The notes: generated by a model not told the origin, from the letters alone. A DNA stretch of 36,535 bases from Actinomycetota bacterium (GCA_005787345.1 SYBH01000122.1:1-36535), one strand, 5' to 3'; counted from the stretch's first letter, positions 19,318 through 27,349 are shown. Translations and numbers: made by a program.

Positions 19318-20085
19318 GTGACCACCAACCACCCGAGCGACCCCAGCACCTATGGCCGGTCATTCGCTGACGTCTACGACCGCTGGTACGCAACCTCGTT
19401 CGAGACCGACTTCGCCGTTCTGGCTTTGGCGCACCTCGCAGGTGGTGGAACTGTCCTCGAACTTGGCGTTGGGACAGGTCGACTCGCCATTCCCCTCGCT
19501 CAGCGCGGGCTGCGAGTTGTAGGACTCGACGCGTCACAAGAAATGCTCGATCGGCTCCAACTCGCCGACCCGACTCAGATGGTTCTCCCCGTGCTTGGAG
19601 ATATGGCCGACATCGAGAGCTCGTTGCGAAACGCGAACTGTGACGAACATTTCATGCTCATCTTCTGTGCCTTCAACACAATGCTGAATCTGGACAGCTT
19701 CGATGCACTCGATCACTGTTTCCGAGGCAGTCGACAGGTCCTCGTCCCAGAAGGACGTGTCGTGGTCGAAGCGTTTGTTCCAGTCGACGAATCGACGATC
19801 CCCTCCCAATCACTTTCCCCCGCACGAGTTACGACAGATGCCGCTGTCTTCATCGAAACGACCTATGACAGAGAACGATCACGACTTCATGGTCGACACA
19901 TCGAAGTTCAACCCGGTGTCGTCACCGTACGACCGTGGTCAGTTCTCATCTGTGGACCCGAGCAACTTGACCATGCTGCCCAGGCTGCAGGTTTCGTGCT
20001 CGTCGAGCGCCGAAGCGACTGGAACGGAACGCCATTTACCGATGAGAGCGCCACTCACGTTTCGATCTACGCCCCAACCGCGTGA
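19318..20085 (+). CDS. Class I SAM-dependent methyltransferase
   Basis: A 255-residue cytosolic methyltransferase. Motif I is LELGVGTGRLAIPL (about 47-60), the acidic post-I residue follows in VVGLDAS, and a GDMADIE motif gives the adenine-contacting region. The acceptor is unknown. The ATG-containing frame extends back to 18883 but that part is antisense to the desulfurase; GTG 19318 with CAGACT six bases upstream is the more sensible start. It is followed by an SRPBCC gene on the same strand 29 bases later. Confidence 0.9.
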   Translation: MTTNHPSDPSTYGRSFADVYDRWYATSFETDFAVLALAHLAGGGTVLELGVGTGRLAIPLAQRGLRVVGLDASQEMLDRLQLADPTQMVLPVLGDMADIESSLRNANCDEHFMLIFCAFNTMLNLDSFDALDHCFRGSRQVLVPEGRVVVEAFVPVDESTIPSQSLSPARVTTDAAVFIETTYDRERSRLHGRHIEVQPGVVTVRPWSVLICGPEQLDHAAQAAGFVLVERRSDWNGTPFTDESATHVSIYAPTA

Positions 20086-20102
20086 TTTGAGCCGTCGCTC
20101 TC

Positions 20103-20108
20103 TACGCT
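20103..20108 (+). promoter_or_regulatory. -10 element of the SRPBCC gene (TACGCT)
   Basis: TACGCT, six bases, then ATG 20115, in a 29-base gap after the methyltransferase; a leaderless promoter candidate. Confidence 0.5.
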
Positions 20109-20114
20109 GTGGGA

Positions 20115-20573
20115 ATGGCAACCATCAAGGTCAGTACCGTTATCGACGCAACTCCCGACAAGGTCTGGGCCGTTGTTAAAAATGTCGCCGATCACGTCGA
20201 CTGGATGCACGATGCCGTAGCGATCCGTTTCACCTCGCCCACAACCGCCGGCGTGGGAACCACATTCGATTGCGATACCAAAGTCGGACCGTTCCGCCTC
20301 ACCGACAAGATGGAAATCACCGAATGGGAAGACGGAACCACGATTGGGGTCCGCCATGTCGGAATGGTTACCGGAACCGGAGCATTCACGATCTTTCCGA
20401 TCGGCGAAGACCGAGCCGGATTCCAATGGAAGGAATCGCTTCGTTTCCCTTGGTGGATGGGTGGCCCAATCGGGGCTGTTGTCGGAGGTCAGGTTCTCAA
20501 ACTGATTTGGAAGCGGAACCTCAAAGAACTGAAGACGATCGTCGAAGGTCCCGGGTCAACTCACAACGCGTGA
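20115..20573 (+). CDS. SRPBCC (START/polyketide-cyclase-like) ligand-binding protein
   Basis: A 152-residue helix-grip protein. It opens with the typical first strand and helix ATIKVSTVIDATPDKVWAVV, continues through a strand-rich core with MEITEWEDGTTIGV, and ends in a long amphipathic C-terminal helix preceded by a GGxxGAxVGG-like turn. Such proteins bind hydrophobic ligands in a deep cavity; the ligand here is unknown. ATG 20115 was preferred over GTG 20109 because the -10 box sits six bases before it. Its end overlaps the rhomboid gene by 18 bases on the opposite strand. Confidence 0.9.
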   Translation: MATIKVSTVIDATPDKVWAVVKNVADHVDWMHDAVAIRFTSPTTAGVGTTFDCDTKVGPFRLTDKMEITEWEDGTTIGVRHVGMVTGTGAFTIFPIGEDRAGFQWKESLRFPWWMGGPIGAVVGGQVLKLIWKRNLKELKTIVEGPGSTHNA

Positions 20574-21440
20574 CGCTGCGACCAGACAACCGATCCACAA
20601 CACAGCGGTAACGCCAAGCGCCGCCATCGTTCCGGCCCAAGGCGAGCGCACCGCCCTGTCGAGCGCAAAGACAAGTGCTCCGACAGCAACGCCGATGATG
20701 AGTCCACCGATGTGCGCGCCAATGGCAATACCCGGCACCGCGAACGTCAGCAGAACGTTGATGACAACGAGACCACCGATGCCGTTGCGCCAAACGTCGA
20801 TTCCAGAACGTCGTTGAGCGACGACTGCAGCGCCCATCAGGCCGAATACCGCACCAGATGCACCGACCGTTCCAACCGTCGGCGAAACAAGCAGTGCCCC
20901 GAAGGAACCCCCTACGAGACAAGCGACGTACAGCGCAGCAAATCGCGCTTTGCCAAGGAGTGGCTCAAGCTGTTTGCCGAGCAAGTACAGCAACAGCATG
21001 TTCATTCCGAAATGCAACAGGCCCGAATGCAGGAAGCCTCCGGTGATGATGCGCCACCATTGCCCGTACGCCACGCCAAGGAACTCCACGGTCGCTCGAT
21101 TGCCAGAGAACGAGTACATCGCTCCCTGGCCGAGTGTCATTCCCTGCTCGGTCGCTCTCCCCCCGCCGTTAAACAATGATCCGCCGGTAGCAACAACTGC
21201 GATGAGGCCGAGCACATTCAACGCAATGAGTACTTCAGTGACGATCGGCCGACCGCTACGCAGCTCACTGAAACGAATCACCGGGGATTTCTTTGCTGCG
21301 CCCTTGATGCATTCCGGACATTGAAATCCGACAGATGCGGTCGTCATGCACGTGCCACAAATCGGACGGTTGCAACGCTGACAGCTAACACCAGCACGAT
21401 TGTTTGGGTGTCGATAACAGGTCGACATTGGTTGAGTCAT
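20556..21440 (-). CDS. Rhomboid-family intramembrane serine protease with N-terminal zinc ribbon
   Basis: A 294-residue membrane protein. A B-box/zinc-ribbon-like N-terminus carries six Cys and one His (Cys8, His11, Cys20, Cys23, Cys28, Cys31, Cys41, Cys44 region). A six-helix rhomboid core follows: HSGLLHFGMNM (138-148) in helix 2, catalytic Ser195 in GASGAVFG, and catalytic His243 in AHIGGLIIG. It would cleave transmembrane substrates in the membrane; the substrate is unknown. A Shine-Dalgarno-like GGGAG lies about ten bases upstream. This ribbon plus rhomboid architecture is common in Actinobacteria. Confidence 0.93.
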   Translation of the reverse strand: MTQPMSTCYRHPNNRAGVSCQRCNRPICGTCMTTASVGFQCPECIKGAAKKSPVIRFSELRSGRPIVTEVLIALNVLGLIAVVATGGSLFNGGGRATEQGMTLGQGAMYSFSGNRATVEFLGVAYGQWWRIITGGFLHSGLLHFGMNMLLLYLLGKQLEPLLGKARFAALYVACLVGGSFGALLVSPTVGTVGASGAVFGLMGAAVVAQRRSGIDVWRNGIGGLVVINVLLTFAVPGIAIGAHIGGLIIGVAVGALVFALDRAVRSPWAGTMAALGVTAVLWIGCLVAASRVVS

Positions 21441-21483
21441 TGCAGCCCAACTCCCAAGAACTTCGCGACACTAACTGACGGAC

Positions 21484-22260
21484 TCATTGTCCTGTGAACT
21501 GTGCTTTCCCCGGCCCATTCTCGAGAAATGAAGCGACACCGATTCGTGCATCGTTCGTGCCGAACACCTCGACGAACCCGTCTTGTTCGAGCTCAAGGCC
21601 ATCAGACAGTGAACCCTCGAGACCATGGTCAATCACACGCTTGGCGATCGCATGGGCTTGCACTGGCCCTGAAGCGAACGAGGCCGCGAGTTCAAGTGCT
21701 CGGCTCTCAAGTTCTTCAGGTTCAACGACTTCATCGGCGAGTCCGATTCGAAGCGCTTCTTCAGCGCGAACCTGGCGCCCACTCAGAATGAGATCCTTCG
21801 CACGCGATGGACCCACAAGGCGAGCCAACCGCTGCGTTCCGCCACCCCCAGGGATAATCCCAAGGAGGATTTCCGGCTGTCCGAACTTCGCGCTTGTTGA
21901 ACACACACGAAGATCGCAGGCAAGCGCTAGTTCGCATCCACCACCAAGCGCCGGACCAGCCACTGCCGCGATGACAACTCGTGGAATCGCTGCAACCGCG
22001 TTGAGTGCTTCGAGAAAGAGCCGACCGATCGAACGGGCTTCATCAGGGCCTGAGAACTCGGAGATATCTGCGCCCGCTGCGAAAATTCGATCACTCCCGA
22101 CGATGACCACGGCACCGGGAGGAGTAGTCGTGAGCGACTCTGCAACGGAGCGCAATTGACGCAGCACTTCCGAAGACAGCGAGTTGACCTTGCCGTTCTG
22201 CAGACGGACAACCGCTACGCCGTCATTTCTGCGCTCGACTGCAATCAATTGCTCTGACAT
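21484..22260 (-). CDS. Enoyl-CoA hydratase/isomerase
   Basis: A 258-residue crotonase-fold enzyme that hydrates 2-enoyl-CoAs in beta-oxidation or related acyl-CoA catabolism. The oxyanion-hole segment is AAGADISEFS (61-70) and AGPALGGGCELALACD (101-116). The two general acid/base glutamates are Glu110 and Glu130 (GQPEILLGIIPGGGGTQ). I chose ATG 22260 over 22290 because TAGGGT lies eight bases upstream and homologues start near MSEQL. It lies 43 bases upstream of rhomboid on the same strand; the acyl substrate cannot be told. Confidence 0.92.
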   Translation of the reverse strand: MSEQLIAVERRNDGVAVVRLQNGKVNSLSSEVLRQLRSVAESLTTTPPGAVVIVGSDRIFAAGADISEFSGPDEARSIGRLFLEALNAVAAIPRVVIAAVAGPALGGGCELALACDLRVCSTSAKFGQPEILLGIIPGGGGTQRLARLVGPSRAKDLILSGRQVRAEEALRIGLADEVVEPEELESRALELAASFASGPVQAHAIAKRVIDHGLEGSLSDGLELEQDGFVEVFGTNDARIGVASFLENGPGKAQFTGQ

Positions 22261-22268
22261 GAACAGCG

Positions 22269-22274
22269 ACCCTA
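22269..22274 (-). promoter_or_regulatory. -10 element of the enoyl-CoA hydratase (TAGGGT)
   Basis: TAGGGT, eight bases, then ATG 22260; suggests a leaderless transcript. Confidence 0.45.
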
Positions 22275-22293
22275 TCGGCTCGACTCCCAATGA

Positions 22294-23166
22294 TCAGCGC
22301 ACGAGCGCTTGAGCTTCCACGACCCGAACGGGAAATTCCGCTGTTCGAGTAACAGTGCCGAGCGGCTCGCCACCCAATTCGCTAGAGGTCCACTCGACAC
22401 CCCAAGTCACCGTGACCCGTACCCACTCAACTCCCCCACTCGACCACATCGACGAACGAGTAAAGGTGTGAGTACAACCCGACGACTGCTCATAAGGTCG
22501 CCGCCACATGTCGTAGGCAACTCCTTGATCACACCAAAGACGTGTCCCGTCTTCAAACTCCCAGAGTGATGTCTCGGGCCAGGCATCGACCCTTGCCCAT
22601 ACATCACCGATTGACGCAGTTGCCCAGATCCGCTCCCATGACTCTTCCAGCCACATCCACATCGGTAGCCCGACTAATTGCGAAGTGGGTGGGTTGACGC
22701 GTGGCATTGGTTCAGGAAGTTCCAATCTCCGCCGAGCTTCATCAACCGCGCGCGCGGTTGCGCCTGCTCCTCCAAACGGGTCGCGAGGGTCGAATGCCAC
22801 ATAGCGAGTGTGAACTCTTGCGCCTGTCGCGTCCGTGCACCCCAGCATGTAGAACTCGCCGCGAACGGGATTGGTCGGGCCCGAGGCCCAATCCACGACG
22901 GGAGTGGGGTCGAGTACCGAAAGTTGCGGTGCAATGACTGCGTAGTAGCCACATCTCCATCGAGCGCCGCTCGATCCACTCGAGCGCCACGAGCCCAATG
23001 TCCCGTCCCTGGTCACAACGACGATCGCCTCAGGCGTTCCGTTGGTGATGCGGCCTAGCGCCTGACCACCAGCCTGGTCGATAGTGAAGCCAAGTAGTCC
23101 GCTCAGAACCACAACAACGGCGACGACGCCACACCCGATACACCACCTACACCGACGATCGCGCAT
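22294..23166 (-). CDS. Exported/anchored Trp-rich protein, unknown function
   Basis: About 290 residues. A Cys/Arg-rich N-terminus (MRDRRCRWCIGC) and a single hydrophobic segment (about 10-30) form an uncleaved signal anchor or signal peptide. The outer part is unusually rich in tryptophan (about 17 residues) and has several cysteines, with a strand-rich C-terminal region. I do not recognise the family. ATG 23166 was chosen because GGGGGTGG lies five bases upstream; earlier ATGs at 23181 and 23220 are open. A TACCCT box at 23198-23203 could be its -10. It lies between meaB and the enoyl-CoA hydratase on the same strand. Confidence 0.78.
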   Translation of the reverse strand: MRDRRCRWCIGCGVVAVVVVLSGLLGFTIDQAGGQALGRITNGTPEAIVVVTRDGTLGSWRSSGSSGARWRCGYYAVIAPQLSVLDPTPVVDWASGPTNPVRGEFYMLGCTDATGARVHTRYVAFDPRDPFGGAGATARAVDEARRRLELPEPMPRVNPPTSQLVGLPMWMWLEESWERIWATASIGDVWARVDAWPETSLWEFEDGTRLWCDQGVAYDMWRRPYEQSSGCTHTFTRSSMWSSGGVEWVRVTVTWGVEWTSSELGGEPLGTVTRTAEFPVRVVEAQALVR

Positions 23167-23268
23167 TACTGCCACCCCCATGTTCGAAGGTCGCGCAGGG
23201 TACCGAGTTGCCCAACACAATTCGAGAGGCTCTCGTTCATTCAGTTCAAATTGCCTAGGACATTTTCC

Positions 23269-24216
23269 TCAACCGAGGAGTTCGTTCGCTGCAGTCCATG
23301 GGTCTATATGGCGTGCTGCAACCTCACGACGTGCTCGTTCCCAAGCATCACTACCTGAAAGTTCTTCTACCTTCGCTGCCATCAGTGCGTTGACGACGCG
23401 GCGGAGTTCCTGATCGAGCCGAAGAGAACGTCGACGCTCAAACTCGCCACTTTCGTGTGACCATGCACTGTGGTGTTGGATCGCCGACCACAACTCATTC
23501 GCTCCGCGACCTTCAGTAGCGATTGTTTGTACAACTGGCGGGCGCCACTCCGATCCTGTTCGAAGCGACAACATACGCTCAAGATCAGCAACCGTTTCCT
23601 CGATGCCAGAACGGTCGGCTTTGTTCACGACAAAGATGTCGGCGATTTCCATCAGTCCCGCCTTGTTGGCCTGAACGGTGTCACCCCAACCCGGATTCAC
23701 CACAACAATTGTCGTATCGGCTTCTCCGACAATCTCAACCTCGACCTGCCCAACTCCAACCGTCTCGATGAGCACCCATTGCATACCTGCGGCGTCGAGA
23801 ACTCGGGCCGCATCCGGTACCGCCACCGAAAGCCCGCCAAGGTGTCCGCGCGTCGCCATCGACCGAATAAACACTTCTTCGTCGAGCGCGTGTTCATCCA
23901 TTCGCACTCGGTCACCCAGGATCGCTCCACCAGTGAACGGAGATGACGGGTCTATTGCGAGCACACCAACACTGACGCCGACAGATCGCATCTCGCGCAC
24001 CAGCGCCGAAGTGAGCGTCGACTTGCCGGCACCTGGAGCTCCGGTAATTCCAACTGTCGTTGCTGCTCCAGCAAGCGCGTGCGTGACTTCACTCACTGAA
24101 CGGGCATCATCGCCGCCACGTTCAACTTTTGAAAGGAGCCGAGCTAGTGCTGACCTCTCTCCGGTTCTCGCTGCAGCAAGGAGTGCTGCAGCGTCCGCAT
24201 CAACGGGAGTGGTCAT
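23269..24216 (-). CDS. meaB: MeaB/ArgK-family G3E GTPase
   Basis: A 315-residue P-loop GTPase that, in known cases, protects and reactivates methylmalonyl-CoA mutase or its paralogues. Walker A is GAPGAGKST (59-67), the switch region carries DPSSPFTGGAILGDRVRM, the G3 region reads ETVGVGQVEVE, and the base-specificity motif is NKAD. All match MeaB. No mutase gene is in the window, so the client is encoded elsewhere. ATG start with TAGCGT six bases upstream. The next gene upstream on this strand is nifU-like. Confidence 0.93.
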   Translation of the reverse strand: MTTPVDADAAALLAAARTGERSALARLLSKVERGGDDARSVSEVTHALAGAATTVGITGAPGAGKSTLTSALVREMRSVGVSVGVLAIDPSSPFTGGAILGDRVRMDEHALDEEVFIRSMATRGHLGGLSVAVPDAARVLDAAGMQWVLIETVGVGQVEVEIVGEADTTIVVVNPGWGDTVQANKAGLMEIADIFVVNKADRSGIEETVADLERMLSLRTGSEWRPPVVQTIATEGRGANELWSAIQHHSAWSHESGEFERRRSLRLDQELRRVVNALMAAKVEELSGSDAWERARREVAARHIDPWTAANELLG

Positions 24217-24222
24217 GACCCC

Positions 24223-24228
24223 ACGCTA
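24223..24228 (-). promoter_or_regulatory. -10 element of meaB (TAGCGT)
   Basis: TAGCGT, six bases, then ATG; no Shine-Dalgarno. It sits in the 41-base gap downstream of the nifU-like gene. Confidence 0.55.
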
Positions 24229-24257
24229 GGACAGCGATCAGCCCCACGATCGGTTGG

Positions 24258-24524
24258 TCAGAGAGAGACTGGGGTTTCACCGATGACGTGGTTCGCCGCA
24301 CCAGCATCAATGACTTCGGTGACGCCTGGAACACGGTCGATGAGAATGCGCTCAAGCCCAGCCTTGAGCGTGACGGTTGAGGCAGGACACGAGACACAGG
24401 CACCAATGAGTTCCACAGTGACCAAACCGGTCTCTTCATTCACATCATGCAGAAGTACGTCGCCATTATCGGCCTGAATTGCCGGGCGAATGACCTCGAT
24501 GACTTTTTCGACCTGTTCACGCAC
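24258..24524 (-). CDS. NifU C-terminal-domain Fe-S scaffold (Nfu type)
   Basis: An 88-residue stand-alone Nfu domain that carries and delivers [4Fe-4S] clusters. The cluster-binding pair Cys43-x-x-Cys46 is in GACVSCPAS, followed by TVTLKAGLERIL, which matches the family. The N-terminal helix MREQVEKVIEVIRPAIQADNG is also typical. It has the usual length for a minimal Nfu. GTG start with TAGACT six bases upstream. It is divergent from a small membrane ORF. Confidence 0.94.
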   Translation of the reverse strand: MREQVEKVIEVIRPAIQADNGDVLLHDVNEETGLVTVELIGACVSCPASTVTLKAGLERILIDRVPGVTEVIDAGAANHVIGETPVSL

Positions 24525-24530
24525 ACCACG

Positions 24531-24536
24531 AGTCTA
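24531..24536 (-). promoter_or_regulatory. -10 element of the Nfu gene (TAGACT)
   Basis: TAGACT, six bases, then GTG 24524, with no Shine-Dalgarno. Confidence 0.55.
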
Positions 24537-24588
24537 TGGAGTCAGCAGCGTCACGCCACACCTGGGTTGCGATTCGTTCCTACCGTGC

Positions 24589-24594
24589 GAGACT
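24589..24594 (+). promoter_or_regulatory. -10 element (GAGACT) of the 61-residue membrane ORF
   Basis: GAGACT, six bases, then GTG 24601. The layout and sequence (GACTCTTGCCGTG) closely resemble those at 11729-11743 (GACTCTTTCCGTG). Confidence 0.45.
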
Positions 24595-24600
24595 CTTGCC

Positions 24601-24786
24601 GTGAAAGAAGCCATCCTCGGACACCAAGGGGGTTGGGACGAAGCACTTCTCGTCCTTGTCCCAATCGCTGTTTTCGTCGGACTCCTTTCGCTCGCGTACA
24701 AACGAGCGAAAGGGATTCAGGCCAAGCGCCTCAGCGACCACGCTCACCCCGATGCCAGTACTCCCCCGACCCCGAGGGGCGATTGA
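24601..24786 (+). CDS. Small single-pass membrane protein
   Basis: A 61-residue protein from GTG. A short N-terminal segment (MKEAILGHQGGWDE) is followed by one helix (about residues 15-33) and a basic, then Pro/Thr-rich cytosolic tail. No family recognised. Its stop shares a base with the ATG of the next ORF (TGATG), so translation is likely coupled to the SRPBCC-MFS gene. The leaderless-style -10 box upstream supports it as a real gene. Confidence 0.65.
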   Translation: MKEAILGHQGGWDEALLVLVPIAVFVGLLSLAYKRAKGIQAKRLSDHAHPDASTPPTPRGD

Positions 24787-24953
24787 TGGCGATCGAGTCC
24801 GTGCACTTCTTCGGACCAATCGTGTCTCCACCTCCGACTGGCGACGAAAGTCTCGCCCTGTGGAACGTCCTCACTGCATCGTTTGAACTTCCCTCCTTCC
24901 TCGAACTCAAACGAGGGCGGCGCGACGCAGTTGCGTTCGGCCCCCGTCCGTGA
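24786..24953 (+). pseudogene. 5' part of a disrupted SRPBCC-MFS fusion gene
   Basis: A 55-codon frame from ATG 24786, directly coupled to the preceding ORF. Its translation (FFGPI ... WNVLTASFELPSFLELKRG) looks like the N-terminal strand and helix of an SRPBCC domain. It stops at TGA 24951-24953. After the stop the same frame continues as RGSNIDTEFLTTRQGRGLPHE, and the frame then must shift near the AAA at 25015-25017 to join NDVVVERR in the MFS frame. The pieces add up to a complete SRPBCC domain, so I read this as a broken 5' end, from decay or from assembly indels. Confidence 0.5.
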
Positions 24954-26494
24954 CGAGGCTCCAACATCGACACCGAGTTCCTCACGACTCGGCAAGGGCG
25001 TGGCTTGCCCCACGAAACGATGTCGTCGTCGAGCGACGAACTCACGAGACTTCAACTTCGTCGACCTTCGAAGCACATGTCGGGCCGTTCCACGAATGGC
25101 AACGGAATGTCGAACTCAGTGTCGATACTGAAGGTCACACCATCGTCGACGAAATTGTCACCTACCGACTTGCAGTACCGGTGTGGGGAATCCTCTTTCG
25201 ACCTGCGCTTCGTCACCATCTTCGCCGACCTCCACGCGCAGAGCAGCACCAACCCTGGTGGGCGCCGCCTGAAGCACTCGATGCACGTGCGGCAACGGTG
25301 CTCTCCGTCCTTTGCGCTTTTGCCGTCGTCAGTGGCTACTTGGGCACACTCATTACTCAAACCCTCACCTACGCCGCCGATCAATTCGGCGCGGGCACAG
25401 GTGAACAAGGAACACTTCTCGCGATTGTGCGTATCGGCGTACTTTTCTCTCTCGGCATCGTTGCACTCGCTGACAAGCATGGACGCAAACGCGTTCTCGT
25501 TGGTGCACTGATCGGCTCATGCCTCATCACCGCCGTCGGCGCCGTATCGACTGGAATGGTGTGGCTTGGGGTATCCCAAACGTTCGCGAGATCGCTTTCG
25601 ACCGTTGTCGTCATCCTCATCGCAGTCATGGCTGCCGAGGAAATGCCAGCAGGCACCCGCGCGTTCGCTGTTTCTGTGGTCACAATGGCCGCAGCACTTG
25701 GCGCAGGATTGTGTGTCCTGAACCTTGTCTATGTCGATGCAGCACTGGCCGCATGGCGCGTTGCCTATCTCGTTCCACTGATTGCCATCTATCCATGCCT
25801 CAAGATGGCCCGTCGACTCCCGGAAACGAAACGATTTGAATCTCGCCAGCGCAGAGTGGCCGCAGCAAGCGGACCCAGACTCAAGGATCGGATTCATTGG
25901 CGACGATTCGCATTGTTGGCAACTGGCGCATTTCTTTGGTCACTCTTCCTCGCCCCTGCGGCCCAGTTCCTCAACGAGTTCCTTCGAACAGAACGCGGAT
26001 TCTCCGGCATTCTCATCGCCGTCTTCGTTCTTGCGACGAACACACCAGGTGGAATCGGCATCGTTGTTGGCGGAAAGTTGGCCGACCGTCACGGACGACG
26101 CATCATTGGCGCGATCGGTATTGCCGGAGGCGTGTTGTTCACCGTGGTGTCGTATCTCTCATGGGGCTGGCCGTTGTGGATGGCATCGGTTGCTGCTGCA
26201 GTTATCGGCGCCGTCGCGATACCGGCGCTTGCGGTCTATGGGCCCGAACTGTTTCCGACAAGCCAACGCGGAACTGCGAACGGCGGCCTCCAGGTTGTGG
26301 CGGTGACCGGAAGCAGCCTTGGTCTGCTCTCTGTCGGTTGGTTGGCAGACCAGTTAGGCGGACTCGGTCAAGCGATGGCGATCGTCGCAATCGCTCCAGC
26401 GTTGCTCGTTGTGGTCGTGTTGATCTGGTTCCCGGAGACGGCACGTCGCGAGCTCGAGGATCTCAACCCTTCGGACCAGGAACCCGACCAGTAA
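24950..26494 (+). CDS. MFS transporter with truncated N-terminal SRPBCC domain
   Basis: A 514-residue frame. Residues 1-25 (MTRLQHRHRV...) look like out-of-frame sequence. About residues 25-90 (NDVVVERR ... GPFHEW ... VDEIVTYRLAVPVW) resemble the C-terminal half of an SRPBCC domain. A WWAPPEALDARAATVL linker then leads into a 12-helix MFS core with motif A-like ADKHGRKRVL and GGKLADRHGRR in the two halves. Substrate unknown. The GTG start overlaps the TGA of the upstream fragment (GTGA), so termination-reinitiation is possible, but the true start may be ATG 24786 in an unbroken allele. It converges with the J-domain gene. Confidence 0.82.
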   Translation: MTRLQHRHRVPHDSARAWLAPRNDVVVERRTHETSTSSTFEAHVGPFHEWQRNVELSVDTEGHTIVDEIVTYRLAVPVWGILFRPALRHHLRRPPRAEQHQPWWAPPEALDARAATVLSVLCAFAVVSGYLGTLITQTLTYAADQFGAGTGEQGTLLAIVRIGVLFSLGIVALADKHGRKRVLVGALIGSCLITAVGAVSTGMVWLGVSQTFARSLSTVVVILIAVMAAEEMPAGTRAFAVSVVTMAAALGAGLCVLNLVYVDAALAAWRVAYLVPLIAIYPCLKMARRLPETKRFESRQRRVAAASGPRLKDRIHWRRFALLATGAFLWSLFLAPAAQFLNEFLRTERGFSGILIAVFVLATNTPGGIGIVVGGKLADRHGRRIIGAIGIAGGVLFTVVSYLSWGWPLWMASVAAAVIGAVAIPALAVYGPELFPTSQRGTANGGLQVVAVTGSSLGLLSVGWLADQLGGLGQAMAIVAIAPALLVVVVLIWFPETARRELEDLNPSDQEPDQ

Positions 26495-26507
26495 GCATCT
26501 CGGGCGA

Positions 26508-26639
26508 TTAACGCAAGGCACGGAACGTCGAGAGCGGAAAAAGATCGACCCTCAGTACCTCGGCAAAAGCGCACAACGTGTGATGGATTCGGTCGGCACC
26601 AGCACCTGACGCGAGAAGAAGTGCGCCCGCAGGACTCAT
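26508..26639 (-). CDS. 43-residue ORF coupled to the J-domain gene
   Basis: ATG 26639 overlaps the J-protein stop by ATGA and the frame runs 43 codons to TAA 26508. The product begins MSPAGALLLASGAGADRI and ends FPLSTFRALR; it is short, mildly amphipathic and unrecognised. It fills most of the 141-base stretch between the J-protein and the convergent MFS gene. The tight overlap favours a real coupled gene, but chance or a frame-shifted tail of the J gene are also possible. Confidence 0.4.
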   Translation of the reverse strand: MSPAGALLLASGAGADRIHHTLCAFAEVLRVDLFPLSTFRALR

Positions 26640-27343
26640 CGGCCGATGAGAATACGACGAGCCTCGGAGAGTTCTGCGATTCGCTGAGCCGCCCCAGCGA
26701 CCTCGGCACCATGATCGGGATGAACCTCGCGCAAACGTTCGCGATAATTACGTTGCACGTCGCGCGATGACGGCGCGTTTGATCCGCGTGCAAAACCAAG
26801 ACGATCCAACGCCCACTTCACCGGATCGCCAACTGCGCTTCTCGAACCGGTGACGCCGCTACGAAAACCGCTGAGCGATGCAATGAGTTCGGGTCCTACT
26901 GGGCCGCCCCAAGAAATAGCGCGCCGAATGATGGCCATGACCGGCCGACGCGCCGACGGCGCAAGTGAACCAGCCGAATACGCGGCTCCAAGAATGTGCT
27001 GCTCTGGCGCACCTCGCTCATCAAATTCAAACGCGAGCGACTCACCGTTCTCAACCAACCGGTGAGTCACAGCATCAAGCCCAACAGTGTCCACCTGCAA
27101 GCGGAATCGAAGCCGGGGCTGGGAAACGCGTCGACCGGCTTCAAGTTCGTGAGTGAGCGCTTCAAGGTCAGGAACCATGTCCGGGTCGATCTCCGCTGCA
27201 AAGCGGGCCACAACCCCTCCGAGGAGGACTCCGCCAAACCCTGGGGATGGCTCGCAGGGAAGGTGGCTAATTCCAAGGGCAACCCTTCGGGTGGGCGCGT
27301 GAGGACGAGAGCAGAAGATCTCAAGTTCAGCCAGTGCCACCAC
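26636..27343 (-). CDS. Protein with C-terminal DnaJ-like (J) domain
   Basis: A 235-residue protein from GTG 27343. An uncharacterised N-terminal part (about 1-185) is followed by a short J-domain-like tail containing the HPD tripeptide at about 208-210 in YRERLREVHPDHG, then the third helix and the stop. J domains recruit and stimulate DnaK; the client-binding part here is unknown. The frame extends upstream to 27583, but that section lies on the opposite strand of glpX. I chose GTG 27343 because TACTCT lies exactly six bases upstream. It is divergent from glpX with a 70-base shared promoter region. Confidence 0.82.
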   Translation of the reverse strand: MVALAELEIFCSRPHAPTRRVALGISHLPCEPSPGFGGVLLGGVVARFAAEIDPDMVPDLEALTHELEAGRRVSQPRLRFRLQVDTVGLDAVTHRLVENGESLAFEFDERGAPEQHILGAAYSAGSLAPSARRPVMAIIRRAISWGGPVGPELIASLSGFRSGVTGSRSAVGDPVKWALDRLGFARGSNAPSSRDVQRNYRERLREVHPDHGAEVAGAAQRIAELSEARRILIGR

Positions 27344-27349
27344 CAACTG

